Both the position numbers and the translations under genes were made by a program. Of a DNA stretch of 16,043 nucleotides, positions 15,931 to 16,043 are shown in pieces. Position 1 is the stretch's first letter; every line of letters starts with the position of its first letter. The stretch comes from Planctomycetota bacterium. Its GTDB lineage: Bacteria > Planctomycetota > Planctomycetia > Pirellulales > Pirellulaceae. The notes under the pieces were generated by a model, which was not told the origin of the DNA, searched no databases, and saw only the letters and a list, made by a program, of their open reading frames with translations. The stretch covers positions 1 to 16,043 of the forward strand of contig JAJSAJ010000442.1 in NCBI GenBank assembly GCA_024274855.1, read 5' to 3'.

Positions 15931-16043
15931 CTAATCGGCAAGCAAGCTCTCCTGGAGCTCGATGTAATCCGGACAGATCTGGGGCGTGATTTCGTATTGC
16001 TTCGTTGCGTGTCAATACGTATCCTCGCGCACCATGAAAGTCC
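15931..16043 (-). pseudogene. Unrecognised small reading-frame end with an in-frame TGA
   Basis: At the right edge the minus strand reads TFMVREDTY, TGA (16012-16014), then HATKQYEITPQICPDYIELQ and ESLLAD with TAG at 15931-15933, all in one frame. The composition of the second part looks protein-like, so this may be the 3' end of a gene that enters from outside and is broken by a TGA. The family is unknown and the evidence is thin. Confidence 0.25.

Overview
The window looks like accessory DNA from a member of the Planctomycetota (Pirellulales-like). The gene content fits: a transmembrane Ser/Thr kinase with an alpha-helical repeat sensor and a DWG motif, a very long LRR lipoprotein, a DUF1080/alpha-beta hydrolase protein, a DUF4091 protein and IS630 debris. 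This assignment rests on recognised families only; there is no rRNA or other marker gene here. Almost every gene is on the minus strand.

Layout. (1) 2-521: the N-lobe of a truncated Ser/Thr kinase gene runs straight into the C-terminal end of an IS630-type transposase. (2) 819-4853: an intact kinase-TM-TPR gene (1344 aa from a GTG with a strong Shine-Dalgarno), whose sensor is built of 126-bp tandem modules with a 252-bp higher-order period. (3) 5078-5392: a small membrane protein. (4) 5517-10311: a run of decayed genes. They are a DUF4091 protein with three in-frame stops, a NodB-like polysaccharide deacetylase fused in frame behind a C69-peptidase-like segment (two frameshifts, one in-frame stop), and a rhomboid protease with a TPR tail (one single-base frameshift, one in-frame stop). 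(5) 10819-14765: an intact pair, an LRR lipoprotein gene followed after 5 bases by a chimeric gene (TIM-barrel fragment + DUF1080 + esterase). (6) 14763-15137: a beta-carbonic anhydrase fragment on the plus strand, missing both ends.

The most interesting signal is non-coding. Two diverged copies of a foldback (MITE-like) repeat of about 270-320 bp lie at 10516-10807 and 15138-15457, flanking the LRR/esterase pair in direct orientation. Each copy is an imperfect inverted repeat of itself. Copy A carries a perfect 21-bp GC-rich hairpin with a UUCG loop on the minus strand, and copy B abuts the broken end of the carbonic anhydrase gene. A second, unrelated element at 15587-15813 has perfect 15-bp terminal inverted repeats, a nested GGGGTC/GACCCC inverted repeat and an extra terminal copy that forms a perfect 14-bp hairpin.

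Together the window reads as a rearranged region where transposons, foldback elements and deletions have broken older carbohydrate-active and protease genes and created chimeric reading frames, while the large repeat-sensor genes (kinase-TPR, LRR) remain open. No tRNA, rRNA or CRISPR array was recognised.
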